DNA of 64,000 bases from Dryococelus australis (GCA_029891345.1 CM057002.1:23546795-23610794), one strand, 5' to 3'. Shown: positions 10,865 through 22,432, numbered from the stretch's first letter. A program made the numbers and translations. Notes: generated from the sequence alone by a model not told the origin.

Positions 10865-10930
10865 ATGGTAACACACGGAGCTCACATGTCTGAGATCCAG
10901 GATTCGAGTCCTCACTCCTGGCGAGGTTTA
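10865..10930 (+). other. tRNA-like segment
   Basis: GGTAACACACGGAGCTCACA is followed by GATCCAGGATTCGAGTCCTC, resembling the D-arm to T-arm half of a tRNA with a box B. The acceptor stem does not pair well, so it is a SINE head or pseudogene rather than a working tRNA. Confidence 0.4.
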
Positions 10931-10974
10931 TTATAGTTTTTACTTTTTGGTGACTACAAACGTCATTTTCTAAT

Positions 10975-11108
10975 CGCCACTAAATAGTGGGACGGAAAAA
11001 ATACTTTTGTCGGTGCTCCAGAATATTTTGTGATGTCTGTATGGACAAAAGAATTTTGTGGCCACCAATAAAATATTGTTGGTAACCATAAAACAGTTTT
11101 TTTCAGTG
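10975..11108 (-). repeat. CACTG-ended element fragment with AATATTTTGT motif
   Basis: The complement of 11104-11108 starts CACTGAAAAAAACTG. Toward the inside, variants of AATATTTTGTGG / AAAATATTGTTGG / AAGAATTTTGTGG recur. A tRNA-like segment lies just beyond it at 10865. The far end was not identified. Confidence 0.45.
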
Positions 11109-11284
11109 CAGACTGTTGATTCCCAAAAACTGAACGTCAGTGTGGAGAAGTTCGAGAAAGTGATGGTTATACCTACAGCCTTGTGCGGATGCGAAAATAG
11201 GGCAATAAAATCCAAAGGCGTCAGCGAAATCCAGGGTGCTAAAATGATATTTATACGAGTGTGAAAGCCACATATATGACTAGA

Positions 11285-11479
11285 TGTTTAGCATAGACAA
11301 TAAATAACACACAATTATACGTTTATACTGCCGGACACGCCCGCGGCGAACTTACCACGTCACCATCTTGAATTACACTGGCGTCAGTAACTACTTGCGG
11401 CGACGCCATTGCCATAGAAGAAAGTAGATCTCCGCGGAAGGATATACAAGTCTGATTGCATATTGCACAATACGCAACA
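11285..11479 (-). repeat. 3' LTR of the BEL/Pao element
   Basis: On the minus strand it starts TGTTGCGTATTG and ends GCTAAACA. It aligns end to end with 16588-16782 with 23 differences counted by eye. Confidence 0.93.
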
Positions 11480-11591
11480 TACCGCCGCCAAGACTGGCAG
11501 AGGTCTCCGAGATTCAATCCAACAAGTCACAACCCAGGTTTACACGCTACAGATACTATACATATTTACACGACACCACTGGCAGACTTCA

Positions 11592-11975
11592 TTATGCAGG
11601 TAGACGATACAGCTTGTGTACTGGCCTATGCAGCTGCCCCTTGTTGGTGCACACGTCCGCCACTCTGGTCACACCTTCTCTTCCAGTATGAATGTTCACC
11701 ACTCTAGCTAGGCACCAGCCAAGGGGTGGTAAGCGCTCTTCTCCTATAAGAACAAGATTTCCAACTTTGAGTGCTGGCTGTTGGGTTTGCCACTTACCCC
11801 GTGGTTGCAGCTGCTGTAGGTATTCTCCATACCATCGCTTCCAAAACTGGTTTGCTAATGCGCACATCAACTTCCACCTTCTCGATAGACATCTGTCACT
11901 ATTTTCAGAGGACTCTGGTACAGCTATCAGAGGTCTACCAATGAGGAAGTGTCCAGGTGTGAGTGCAGCAGTCAT
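11592..11975 (-). pseudogene. BEL/Pao integrase C-terminal region
   Basis: The reading begins in the LTPGHFLIGRPL block that follows the integrase core in BEL/Pao elements, then WKLMCALANQFWKRW and a basic C-terminal domain with GNLVLIGEERLPPLGWCLAR and TRVADV. It is in a different frame from the integrase core (a frameshift lies near 11940-11975). The family role is DNA binding during strand transfer. It ends at a stop just upstream of the 3' LTR. Confidence 0.9.
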
Positions 11976-12879
11976 TTGGGTCTGAAGACAGTGGACTCAG
12001 GGGCCTGGAATCGAGGACTGCTTCAATTCTAGTACAGAGCGTAATTAATTCTTCCAGAGTGAGAATTTGGTTCCCAATTACTCGTCTGAGATGATATTTA
12101 CCAGAATTTACAGCAGCTTCCCACAATCCTACTTGGTGAGGACTGGCAGGAGGGAGAAAATGAAAACTAACTGAATGGGCCAAGGCAAAGTTTTCCAGGA
12201 GTGGAGACCGGAGGAGCTGGGTGAAAGATCGCCTAAGCAGTTTTAAAACTCTTATGAAATTGGTCTCACAGTCAGAGTGGAGATGAGCACACAAACCTCT
12301 CAGTGATACAAACCGGGTAAGGGCCGCAACAAAACTGTCAGCAGTCAAGTCTGTAACAACCTCAATGTGTATCACTTTCGTCACAAAACAGATGAAAATG
12401 GAGATATAGGCTTTCTGGGTGATCATGCGATGCATCTTGTTGAGCCTTGTGGTGATAGGTCCAGCATAGTCCACACCAGTCCGTTAGAAGGTCCTAGCAG
12501 ATGTGACACGTTCAGGAGGCAAGTCGCCCATCAATGAGGGATTGTTTACAGGCCGACAACGAAAACAACGCACACACTTAAAAACACTCAAACGAACCAA
12601 GGACCATGCTGAGAGAATCCAGAGCCGTTGTGACAAAAGTCATTGCAGCAACTGAGGTGCTGCATGCAAATACTTAGTGTGGTAGTGGTCTACCAATGCT
12701 TCAACAGCCACATGGTTTTTAGGTAGTATGATAGGATGTTTTACTGAATATTCCACGTTGGTATGTGACAAACGGCCACCCGCCATGAGCATACCATTTT
12801 CATCCAAGAAGGGTGACAAACGCTGCACTCGTGTTGAGCAAGGTTTTCCCTCTTTAAGTCGTTTCAAATCCTCTAACAA
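11935..12879 (-). pseudogene. BEL/Pao integrase zinc-binding and catalytic core
   Basis: The upstream part has HYHTKYLHAAPQLL and, after stops, KCVRCFRCRP, together the HHCC zinc-binding module. MGDLPPERV leads into GVDYAGPI, which holds the first catalytic Asp. HSDCETNF replaces the usual SDNGTNF around the second Asp, and GLWEAAV carries the catalytic Glu. In-frame stops at about 12480 and 12640 separate the modules. Substitutions next to the second Asp and the stops make it inactive. Confidence 0.9.
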
Positions 12880-12918
12880 ACACTCCTGTTAGATACATAT
12901 GCACACCAAAGCAGCGGC

Positions 12919-13633
12919 TTATTTCAATTCTGCAGGAGACAGGGTGCCACTAGTACAAGGCTGTTTCTTAATGTGATTGATGAAACGCTTTACATATGCC
13001 ATGACTCGAACCAGCTTGGGCCACGAGAAAATTTGTTGCAATACTGGAAGTTCTTCAGAAATGTCATGTGTGGTAAGTAATGCGAAATGAGAAGGCTTTG
13101 ATTCTGGGATCTTGCCCATCTGATTAATTGTGGTCACTGGCCACTGTCCTGGAGGGTCGACTAACCAGCCAGGGCCATGCCACCACAAGTCATGAGAGAG
13201 GAGTTCATGAGGCAGCATGCCACGGGTGGCACAATCCACAAATGTTTTCAATAAGTAGCGCTGGGTCTTTATCCAAGTCAGAGTAATACTGGAATCGGTC
13301 CAGGCATGAATATCAGTGACATTTAAGTGCTGTACCAGGAAGGCATGACAATAGAGCATAAGTTTGGCCAGTAAATGAGCACCACACAATCCTAATCGAG
13401 GAAGAGACACCTGCTTGAGTGGAGCTACCCAGTGACTTTGCCAGGAAAAGATGCACAGACATATTCCCTTGAGTATCCACACTCCTGAGATATACAGCAG
13501 CTGCATAGGCTTTCTCTGAAGCATCCGAGAAGCTATGCAGCTCCACACTGACGACATCAGGACACATGAAAGGAGGTAGGATAAGTACTTCCAGTTCTAT
13601 TAGCCCATCAAAGAACTGGTTCCACTTCTCCAA
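12919..13633 (-). pseudogene. BEL/Pao RNase H region
   Basis: Two overlapping frames together cover the domain: VELHSFSDASEKAYAAAVYL (13313-13633, with the first acidic residue of the active site in SFSDAS) and HAWTDSSITLTWI (12919-13557, with the TDS block). The switch between frames around 13440-13560 marks a frameshift. Downstream FALLTTHDISEELPVL leads toward the integrase. Assignment follows from motif order and position between reverse transcriptase and integrase. Confidence 0.88.
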
Positions 13634-13663
13634 GGCCGGAGATGGAAGAGGGTCATCCCAACC

Positions 13664-14550
13664 TTAGCCCTGAGTCCATACCCACTGCTTTAGCATCTTA
13701 GCCCACGCAATTATTGGTGGCAACCATCCCATTGGATCGTATATTCGTGCAGTTTGTGGAAGGACAAAGTGTTTGGTTGCAACCCCGGTGGTGATCCTCA
13801 ACTGATAAGAATATGAGTCCTTTTCTGTGTTCCAGTAAAACCCGAGAGCATTTACAACAAGGCCAGATGAGAACTCCAGATCTCTAGTGGTTTCCCGATG
13901 AGTTACAGGAACATCATCGAGGAGCTGAGACTGATTGCTGGACCACTTCCGGAGTTCGAACCCACCCTGATCCAGAAGTTCAATCAGCTGGGATTTCAAA
14001 GTGTGCACTTCCTCCAAAGACATTGCTCCCGTAACAATATCATCAACAAAAATGTGATTGTGAAGAACATTTGCAGCAAGAGGATACTGGGCACCTTCAT
14101 CCAAGGCCAACTTGTGTAGTGTTCGAATAGCCAGGAATAGAGAGGGTGAGAGACCATAGGTTACTGTATTCAACTGAAAAACTGTGAGCGGAAGGGATGG
14201 ATTATACACCAGATAATTAGTTGATATGGTTGGTCAGCCTCGTGGATTAAAATTTGCCGATACATTTACTTAATGTCACAGGAAAATACTACACTATACA
14301 ACCTGAATCTCAAAATCACATGACAGATTTCATTCTGAAGTTTGGGTCCTGGAAGCAGAACATCATTGAGTGAGACCCCAGCAGTAGTTTTGGCACTACC
14401 ATCGAATACCACCCTCAATTTGGTGGTTGTGCTCGGCATTTTTAGAACACCATGATGTGGAATGGAACATTCTGATATTTCCTTAGCATCAGTCGGCTGG
14501 GTGGAGGGAACATACACCTTCATATGGCCTGACTCAGAATAGTCTGTCAT
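13664..14550 (-). pseudogene. BEL/Pao reverse transcriptase
   Basis: The N-terminal part has KLRVVFDGSAKT and GVSLNDVLLPGPKLQ, the early conserved blocks, followed by CDIK of catalytic block A, then a stop at about 14272. A frameshift near 14210 leads to TYGLSPSLFLAIRTL and HIFVDDIVTG, the YVDD-type catalytic box with Phe for Tyr. The thumb-connection region follows (TARIYDPMGWLPPIIAWAKM, typical of BEL/Pao). Both the stop in block A and the frameshift inactivate it. Confidence 0.93.
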
Positions 14551-14937
14551 GAAATGTGTACATGGTCTTCATTTCAGGATGTAATGAAAGGTTCTTTTCT
14601 AAAGACCAGAACCTACATTCAGCATTCAAATATGATACCCCAAGATGTTGAGCCTGAGGTTTGAAAGGAAGATGAACCTTATGTCTCCCCATGTCGTCCC
14701 GCGAATGGGTGTACTCAAAATGTTTCTTGCAGTAGTCAGCATCTGGCGGCTTTGCATTAACACATGGTGGTTCTTCAACTTCCTATAACCACTTTAGAGT
14801 CAAATCTAATGGATCCTACATGCCAATGAACATCGAGACTACGTCCTGATCGGAATTTGTCCACAACTTGGGTACTCACCCAGCAGTACCCATCCGAACT
14901 GTGACTCCAGCAACACAGGCATGTGCTGTCCTCATTC

Positions 14938-15477
14938 TTACCTGCCACTCAAACACACACGTGCTTGAACATCAGCACCTAACAACATATCAATTGGAGC
15001 AGGTTTGTCAAAGTGGAGGTCTGCCAGAGGAAGGGAACCCAATTTGATTCGGACACGCTGATCTACAGAAGCCTGTGGCAGATTACTAGTGAGCTTTGAC
15101 ACAACAAATAGTGAGTGATTGAAGGTATACTGAGGCTCCATGGAAGATTATATCTTACAACTAATCATTCCTTTCATATTTACGGCACTTTGAGAAAGGC
15201 CAAACACCCTTTCACGTGCCTTATGCAGAGGCAGAGACAGTACCTCTGCAGAGGCTGCAGATATGAAAGATGCCTGAGCTGCACTATCAAGCAGCCAGAG
15301 CATGACATTAGGTTTGTTATCGGCACCATACACTTTGACCAGAGCTGTAGACAATAATACAGATCTATGATCATGGGCTGACACACATGCACATGTACTG
15401 CTTGGACACTCAGTGCTGGCAGATCCTTCGTTTCGAGACCCTGAAGTTACATTAGATCTCCCATCTATGTGGAGCAA
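14938..15477 (-). pseudogene. BEL/Pao aspartic protease
   Basis: LLDSAAQASFI matches the retroviral-type active site region, normally LLDSGSQASFI in this family. The DSG triad is altered to DSA, which should cripple catalysis. VFGLSQSAVN and, after a stop near 15145, RIKLGSLPLADLHFDKP and PIDMLLGADV complete the domain. The end of this domain precedes the reverse transcriptase without a clear boundary. Confidence 0.9.
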
Positions 15478-15614
15478 AGTATGATGTTTTTGTTTACATC
15501 AATATCATGTATGAGACGAGGCGCAATCAGCTACTGCATGGGATCCTCCAAGGCAGCTGAAAGAGAGTTTTCTTTTGCGAACCACTGACTGCCTGTCAGT
15601 TGGTTATGCACTGA

Positions 15615-16076
15615 CTAACTCTGGGTATTTCTAAACACTGTGAGGGGCGTTCTGACAAACTGGGCAAGGCTTAGGTAATTTAGGTTCAGAATCTGTACCG
15701 AGGACCGACCTTGGTTGTGAGGTTATGTGACCTGATTTGGTTAGGGATGTTTTCTGATGCACTTGGCCAGCACCAACTTTGCTCACATCGACTGCACAAT
15801 CCAAATTTTCTACCCTTGATTGCAGAAAATCAATAATCTTTGAAACAGTGGGAAATGAGAGTGAATGTTACCCGGCAGGGGATCAGTTTGTAAAAGTTCG
15901 TTGAACAAAGAATTTACTTCGGACTCGACTGCATCTAGCTGTGCGCCGAATGCATCTACTGATTTGACGGTATTTACGGTGACTTCTGCCTTAACAAGAA
16001 CTTTCACCCTTTCGTTGATGTGTTTCAGCTTGCTCTCCTGAAACTTGAACTTCACCAAAAATATTTTGAATCCCAT
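15615..16076 (-). pseudogene. BEL/Pao gag remnant with zinc knuckle
   Basis: An 88-codon reading from 16076 (start MGFKIFLVKFKFQ, with coiled-coil-like heptads and ELLQTDPLPGN) is followed, after stops, by CPVCQNAPHSV near 15660, a zinc-knuckle whose last cysteine position reads Tyr after a stop. A full BEL/Pao gag is several hundred residues, so a large internal deletion is likely. Confidence 0.75.
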
Positions 16077-16587
16077 GTCTAGGACCTACCAATCGACCAC
16101 ACAACAACAAACAAAAAAAATCAACACTTGATGCAATACGGGAATACAGCGAAACCGACGTCAAAATCTAGGTTAGGACGTCTTGCATGCCATCTTGGAG
16201 ATAAAACGCTGATCCGCTCCACAAAACACGCTGCAAACGGGATGATGCAACAAGAAAACAAAGAAAAAACTTCTCACCCACGTGTTCAGCACAGGCAGGT
16301 AATAGAACATTACACAATAATACGAACAACTACGTGGTTTCCCTGGAATTTCCACGGAACTGCAACACTTCTCACAAATGTACTGGACAGCGACGACAGC
16401 GATGAAGAAAATACTGGTTCCTTCTTGAGATGTTTCTGTGATGAGTAGATTCAGAGCGGCGGCGCTAGTTTGTGCACACGCGTGAGATAAAGCTTCAAAT
16501 ACGCAGAACACGTAACACGACCGAAGAACGTATCACATTCACCGTACGGAATAAACGCGGGCATGAATCCGGTCCGGAGGACCAAAA

Positions 16588-16782
16588 TGTTTGGCACAAA
16601 CAGAAAATAACACACAATTATGCGATTATATTGCTGGACACGCCCGGGGCGAACTTACTACGTCGCCATTTTGAATCACACTGGTGTCAGGAACTACTTG
16701 CGGAGACGCCATTGCCGTAGAAGAAAGTAGATCTCCGCAGAAGGATAAACGAGTCTGATTGCATATTGCAAAATACGCAAAA
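16588..16782 (-). repeat. 5' LTR of the BEL/Pao element
   Basis: Counterpart of 11285-11479. On the minus strand it ends GTGCCAAACA, immediately followed by TTT and the primer-site-like TGGTCCTCCGG. Confidence 0.93.
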
Positions 16783-17411
16783 CTAGATATATGTATCACA
16801 TAAAAATTCCAATCATTAAGTGTAGCACGTACGCAAACAAATTCTTAGCTATAGATATAAAGTAGTGTCTGAATTGGAGCTTTCAATGGTGATATAACAT
16901 TTAGCAAGCAAGATATCTTATAATATTCCAGGACACAGCTTGCAAACTCTCCACAGTTGTAGCAGGCGACATTCTGCCGGAACATAAAGGCGTAAAGATG
17001 GTGATGCAGCGTTCAAACGAAAAGAAAGAAAAATGTGCAGATGTTCCTTTGACAATATGGTTTAATAATTCTTGAATTACGTGAAAATATTATATTGCGA
17101 TCAAAGACGTAACAGATGACGAAACGACGGATGAAACCCCATTGCGTGCACCGCGCATTGGAATCACGAAGATGCCATATCCCAGCTTCCCGCGGCGTGG
17201 AGAATGCAGATTTCCTCGCGAGGAAAGTAGGGTGGAGAGGTGAAAAGAGAGGATAATATAATTCGCGTTTAACGTGCGTAATAAAATTTCCGCTTAACTT
17301 CATTCAATGTAAGAACCGGAGAGAATTTGATTTCTCCCGCAGACGTTCGTGGTGCTGAAATAGATCGCCCAATCCAGTCGCAGATGTCAGATGCGGTTTG
17401 TCAGGTCAGGC

Positions 17412-17413
<2 letters not shown>
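16783..17413. other. Unassigned stretch
   Basis: No recognisable gene or repeat family. A 96-codon minus-strand reading at 17013-17303 shows no motif. Confidence 0.4.

Positions 17414-17457
<44 letters not shown>
17414..17457. repeat. Poly(A) tract, 44 bases
   Basis: An uninterrupted A run. No retrogene or SINE body was found upstream, so its origin is unclear. Confidence 0.95.
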
Positions 17458-17459
<2 letters not shown>

Positions 17460-17756
17460 GCCATTTAAGGTCTGCTGTATCGAAAAATGTCTTGAGTAAA
17501 AATTAAAAACAAGTGTTCATACAGTTTTCATTACTTGCTAATTTTTTCTCGACCACGCTGAAGTCTTGACTTCAAAAATTATTAGTTATCACGATAGGAA
17601 CTAAAATGTCAATAACTGAATTAATGTCAGAAAAATATTTAAGATGTTTTGTACATTTTAAAGAATTGCTAAGATTTTTTTAATACCACTCACGTTATGC
17701 TTATGGCACCCCGTATCTGCTTCAACCCGATTGCTTAGCATTTATAAATAAAAAGC

Positions 17757-17943
17757 CACCTCGTGGGGCGCAGTCGGTTGGTGCGCCACCGATATGGGGT
17801 TGCGGGAGGCTTGGTTCAAATCCCGGGTAAGGCATGGGTGTTAATGTAAGTTAGGTTATAGTTAGTCTGTAAGTTGTCCCCTGCTAAGCCTTCAAGCATA
17901 AACCCGGGGGACGTCGTTAAAAAGCCGCGTACAATACAATATA
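17757..17943 (+). mobile_element. SINE G, copy 1 (tRNA-headed)
   Basis: Box A is GGGGCGCAGTCGG and box B GGTTCAAATCC, spaced as in a tRNA. The body has GGTAAGGCATGGGTGTTA, TAAGTTGTCCCCTG and CGGGGGACGTCGTTAA, and ends in an ATACA-repeat tail. Copies at 23943 and 44535 share all of these. Confidence 0.88.
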
Positions 17944-18665
17944 ATCTAGAATTAAATTTAGTTTTAGTTTTCTCCCGATGGCCGATACGCCAAGACTTCT
18001 CAGCTGAATATACCGCACCTCCCTTGCTTTCCGAAGCAAGATGCTGCGTAGAAATGAGCGAACAATATTCCTAGAAAGTGGAAACAATTAACGTACTCTT
18101 GTTGTCAGTCATACGCTAAGTGGCAAGTGATTGAAATAGGCAGGAGTCATGTACGCGCTTCATTTATCGCGAGGAAGAATTTTCCTTCTGCTTAACACTT
18201 CCACATGTTCATTTTAGGCGGTACGTTCTCTCTCCGTATATGCCGATGAAAAATCCCCATATTATGGTTATTTAAGAAGGTAATAAAGATTTTCATTTAA
18301 TGACCAGAACGATTACCGACACGACAGCATCTTCCCCGTCTAACTGGATCATCGTGGACGCAGAAACTAGTCTCCTTTAGTCACAAGCAACAACACGCCA
18401 CCCATATCTTCCCCTTGTCCTAGTTCCTAGTGGTATAATAAGCAAGCAAGCTGCCTTAGCATCGTAGACCACATTGTTTTCTTCCTCGCTTTAAATGTAA
18501 AAAATATTTCAGGAAAAAACTTAGTTACCCGTCTTCACGGGAAGCTTTAATACGAATTTAGAAACAATACTGTGTTTGTCTTTTTGCATTCTATAATGAC
18601 TCTTTGCATGCTAAATACTGATCAACTTGAAGACATTAATTGCAAGTACTCTTTCCTCGCATTAA
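17944..18665. other. Unassigned stretch
   Basis: No supported gene, RNA or repeat. Confidence 0.4.
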
Positions 18666-18791
18666 GTATGTTTATATCTCATATATTTTGTAGTGTGGCA
18701 TGCCAAAATATGTTTATATATCATATATTTGGTATCATGGCATGTCAAAATATGTTTATATCTCATATATTTTGTATCGTAGCATATCAAA
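18666..18791. repeat. 42-bp tandem repeat, three units
   Basis: Unit starts TATGTTTATATCTCATATAT and ends GGCATGTCAAAA. Because 42 is divisible by three, one plus-strand frame repeats a 14-residue unit (MFISHIFCIVACQN-like), which is a by-product. Confidence 0.9.
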
Positions 18792-19165
18792 ATCACAATT
18801 TCGGGGTTTTTGGGGGCGTACATATAAAATAAACCAAAATATTTACGGAAAATTTACGAAGGACGTCTCAAAAGTTTTGGTTTAGTTCATTAAAAAATAT
18901 CCTTGGCACTACTTATCTAACAAAAAATCGTAGACTATTACAGAAATAAAAAAATATGTCAAAATGTCCTTTTTGAACAATTTTTAAAACTTCCGGAAAC
19001 ACTTCATTGCGCGATTTTAAAGACTTCTTGAAGTAACTCACAACATTTTATTTCAATATGAGTTTTATCTCATTTCGGTAAGTGAATTAGTTTTTATTAT
19101 TTTCACGTCCCAGAAACAGTGAAATTTTGATTTTGACATGCCATGATGCAAAAACTTTGGCATCT
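18776..19165. repeat. Imperfect inverted repeat around a ~300-bp AT-rich core
   Basis: The left arm GCATATCAAAATCACAATTTC (18783 onward) is matched in inverse near 19125-19150 by GAAATTTTGATTTTGACATGC. The 42-bp tandem units end in the same GGCATGTCAAAAT motif, so the array seems to be an amplified edge of this element. Confidence 0.5.
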
Positions 19166-19169
19166 AAAT

Positions 19170-19853
19170 TTTTTTTTTTTTACGAAGAAATGGCACTTGT
19201 GTGTAATGTGTACAAGCTGTACGGTGTTTCGTAAAAGTATAAAATAACGTATTTGTTGGTGAGCAGTGCCCTTGAGTTGTTTATTATATATGCATTTGTT
19301 AAGATGATTATTTTTCTGTAAATAATGTCGCACTACATATTGATTTTAAAGCTGAAAGGTACGCGAAAAAAGTCCGCTTCACGAAATCCACGTTTGGACT
19401 CGAAGGTGGTGAAACAGGGGCTTAATGTAATTAACTACCTGCTGTGCAAAGATCGCAGCCACGAATATCTCCTTTTGTACTTCTGTGCCGAGAAATGTTA
19501 GCTCTGCGCTCGCTTGATGAAGGCAGTAGCAGCACGCTGCCGACGAGAGCTCTTTAATGGCCGGAGAGGTTAGCAGGGAACGGTCGGAGGCTATTATTAC
19601 AGGTGTTTGTCTAGATGATACAGTTAGCCTCCCGTTCTTTGAACCCGGAGCAGACAGAGCCAGGCATCTCGGAACGTTATCCGTTCCTAAAGCAGAAGCA
19701 CGATAACGGGCCTCGGCGCACCAAGGCAAAGATATAACGGGCCTCGGCGCACCAAGGCAAAGATATAACGAGGTTTTTAGGAGACATTTGGAAATATTTG
19801 ATGAGGGTCGTTCTTGAAGTGGCCAGTCCGTCTTTTGGTAATGTGTGATTTGG
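19170..19853. other. Unassigned stretch with a 31-bp direct duplication
   Basis: ATAACGGGCCTCGGCGCACC and the following 11 bases occur twice in tandem at 19703-19764. A 116-codon minus-strand reading (19379-19729) covers this moderately GC-rich part but shows no known motif. Confidence 0.55.
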
Positions 19854-20284
19854 TAAAGGCCGTTCGTGGTAAAATGAGCACTTTCGAAAGCCCTGCTTCA
19901 GATCTACTTGTATGCACGTTGATTATTCTTCCGTATTCTGTGAAATTAACATACCGTGCGCCTTATCACTTTATTCATGCATCGGTTAATTGAAACTGGG
20001 AAGTTATTACAAAAGTAAATATTTTACAAATCCGCTAATCTTTAGACTTTGTTGCATTAAAAAAAAAAATAAAGAAAGTGAGAGAAATTGTTTTAAGTTA
20101 TCACAAACGGTTACCTACCACTTTTTGTCCGACGTTAAGATATGGAACTACTTTCCATCCATTGCTACCAACTTTACTGGGCGCAGGTCACGCAAGGCGC
20201 CCATTAAAATATAGGCATGCATGGGCAGTGACATTTTTCTAAGGTTCATTTCCAAAGTGCTCACTTTATCGAGAACAGCCTTTA
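19854..20284 (+). mobile_element. MITE A, copy 3
   Basis: Ends TAAAGGCCGTTCGTGG and GAGAACAGCCTTTA, with the full set of family A landmarks including GACGTTAAGATATGGAACTA and CCATTGCTACCAACTT. Confidence 0.92.
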
Positions 20285-20400
20285 GGAGGATTCACAGTAC
20301 CATACAAATAAAATACTTAAGTATGGAGTTACGAAAATTCGGTTTAAGGAAACATAACTTATAAGATAAAGTAATCCTCAAAATGTATCAGACATCACTA

Positions 20401-20465
20401 CACTGCAAAATAACAGTGGTGTTACTTTTGAAGTAAAATAATTAAAACAATTATTTTGACGAGTT
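20401..20465 (+). repeat. CACTG-type element end
   Basis: CACTGCAAAATAACAGTGG followed by GTTACTTTTGAAGTAAAATAA and TTATTTTGAC; the AAAATAA/TTATTTT motif recurs in inverse. It resembles the ends at 2022, 7792 and 11108. The extent inward is not resolved. Confidence 0.4.
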
Positions 20466-20469
20466 GCAC

Positions 20470-21055
20470 TATTTCTTGGGTCTTAAAAGATTTATGATCA
20501 CTGGATACAATTATTTTTTTCGAAATGTCACTTGTGCATTCGCAGATTTTTTTAAGATTAAAGTGCTCATGTCTGACTCAGCTTTTTCGTATTCGGTAAA
20601 TCGTTTAGATAATTGGAAATACGGTGTTATTTCTGTACGCGTATTAGAGTCTCGTGACTATTTGCCAACGAATTATACTAATTTACTTAGGGGCTGTTGT
20701 ACAGCTGAGATGACTTTTGTTTAAAAACTTCTACAATAACCACAATAAACAAGTGTTGCAGACATGCCCAGTCGGCGAAGAGCAAACAAAAAAATTGAAG
20801 AAAAATATTCTGCTGCATTAAGAACAGCAGCGACGAAGACTGAAGCAGTTAACTATCAGCAATGCTTTCGTCGAAGTCAACAGCGTAATAGGGAACTCAC
20901 CAGATGTTTTTAGCGTGAGGCGTACCACGAATCATAGTACATTTTGTTACGATGTACAATGCTATAAAAAAGGAACAAATTATGTAAAACTGAAATTATT
21001 TAAACATCTTGTTTGCATGTAGTTATGCATATGTATCTAGGCCCATGTATGTACG

Positions 21056-21122
<67 letters not shown>

Positions 21123-21549
21123 GTATGCATTATGCTCGTATTGACGTACGCATGTATGCACTGATGCAGGTGCTTATGCATGTATCTCCTGACATGAAAC
21201 AGATGCAGTTACTATAAGGGTGAAATTCTATATTTATTTCCTTGTCATGTAGGCCTATATGAAAATGTTCCCTACAAGGCATAATAACAATGTCCAGATT
21301 TCAAGCGAGACCTAGAGAAGGCGCTGAGAGAGTTATCAAACGAAAACCAATAGCTGTAGACATCAGGAAATCATCTCGCGTTCTCGTAAATGAAAAAAAA
21401 AATGTACGCATGCTTTATATAAGACTTTTGGGAAAGCGATCGAAGAGGGGGAGAGGGAGGGAAGTCCTACAGTTTTCCAGATATGTGATGCAAAAAAGTC
21501 TATAGGTATACCAAGTGATAGCTCTGCTTTTCTTTAGTAGCAATGTTGG

Positions 21550-21602
<53 letters not shown>

Positions 21603-22140
21603 TATATATATATATATGGAACGTATAAATATTTTGTAATAATACTTATATCCCTTATGAAATCGAAGTTATCCTCACGTTAATCTAAATCCTTTACAAT
21701 AATTTCTATGGATTCAGCAAATGAAAATTAAATCATACGCGTGATGTATGGACTAAAATAATTCATAGCTCTCGTAACCAAGAATTTTAATTTCGCAGAT
21801 TAATTGATTTTTTTAGTTATGCATAGTCTTCTCACTTCTCAACCATTTTTTAAACAATTAAATACGTATACACATTATTTGAAATACAGCTTTATTTACA
21901 ATACAAAAAAATGTTTGAGAGACACAGAGTTACTTCAGCACCGCGCAACACAGTAAACTTCTTCGTCAGAAATATCTTGATTATCAAGCCTGTTCAGTTT
22001 AAAGTCAAACTACAGATATCGTGGTTTCAAACAACATCCAGATCTCGATTCAAATGAAAGCAGATACAATTATGTTTTGGAATTTGCCTTCTAGATTTCC
22101 TACCCATTCGATCAAGTCACTTTCACTCATCTGTACCCAC
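20470..22140. other. Unassigned AT-rich stretch with two (TA)n microsatellites
   Basis: TA dinucleotide runs occupy about 21059-21120 and 21546-21617. A short plus-strand reading at 20763-20910 (YQQCFRRSQQRNRELTRCF) has some similarity in pattern to mariner-type transposase ends but too little to call. Confidence 0.6.
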
Positions 22141-22358
22141 ATAAAAAAAAAAAAAATGGAACACGAAAGAATTAATTTGAAGTTATCACAAATGGTTACC
22201 TAACTCTTCTTATTCGACGTTAAGATATGGAACTACTTTCCAGCCATCGTTACCAACTTCACTGTGCGAATGACACTCAGTTCGCCCGTTACAATACATG
22301 CATGCAAGGGCAGTGAATTTCTTCCAAGGTTCATTATTAAAGTGCTCACTTTATCGTG

Positions 22359-22360
<2 letters not shown>
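22141..22360 (+). mobile_element. MITE A, copy 4 (right half only)
   Basis: Contains TTCGACGTTAAGATATGGAA, CATCGTTACCAACTTCACTG and GTGCTCACTTTATCGTGAA, then breaks off inside the terminal repeat at a 55-base poly(A) run. The left half is missing; an A-run also bounds it there. Confidence 0.85.

Positions 22361-22413
<53 letters not shown>
22359..22413. repeat. Poly(A) tract, about 55 bases
   Basis: Uninterrupted A run that replaces the last bases of MITE A copy 4. Confidence 0.95.
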
Positions 22414-22416
<3 letters not shown>

Positions 22417-22432
22417 TTCGTTTTGCGGAAAC

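Larger units (their letters stand above)
11285..16782 (-). mobile_element. BEL/Pao LTR retrotransposon, defective
   Basis: Two 195-bp LTRs (11285-11479 and 16588-16782) with TG...CA ends flank a coding interior read on the minus strand in the order gag, protease, reverse transcriptase, RNase H, integrase. CTAGA is duplicated exactly on both sides (11280-11284 and 16783-16787); 5 bp is usual for the group. Downstream of the 5' LTR a primer-site-like TGGTCCTCCGGACCGG begins three bases in. A purine-rich tract ending GGCGGCGGTA precedes the 3' LTR. I count 23 mismatches between LTRs (about 88% identity), so the insertion is old. Total 5498 bp is short for the family, and most of gag is gone. Stops and frameshifts occur in every domain. 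Confidence 0.95.

Noticed and set aside
16173-16511. 112-codon minus-strand frame as BEL/Pao gag start
   Set aside because: It lies between the primer site and the gag remnant in another frame and shows no gag-like composition; probably leader sequence.
17757-17830. Functional tRNA gene at the SINE G head
   Set aside because: Boxes A and B are good but the acceptor stem does not pair and the same head recurs with a common SINE body; it is a SINE.
20763-20910. Possible mariner-type transposase C-terminus (YQQCFRRSQQRNREL)
   Set aside because: Only a short pattern similarity; the preceding residues do not fit and no other transposase block or terminal repeat was found.
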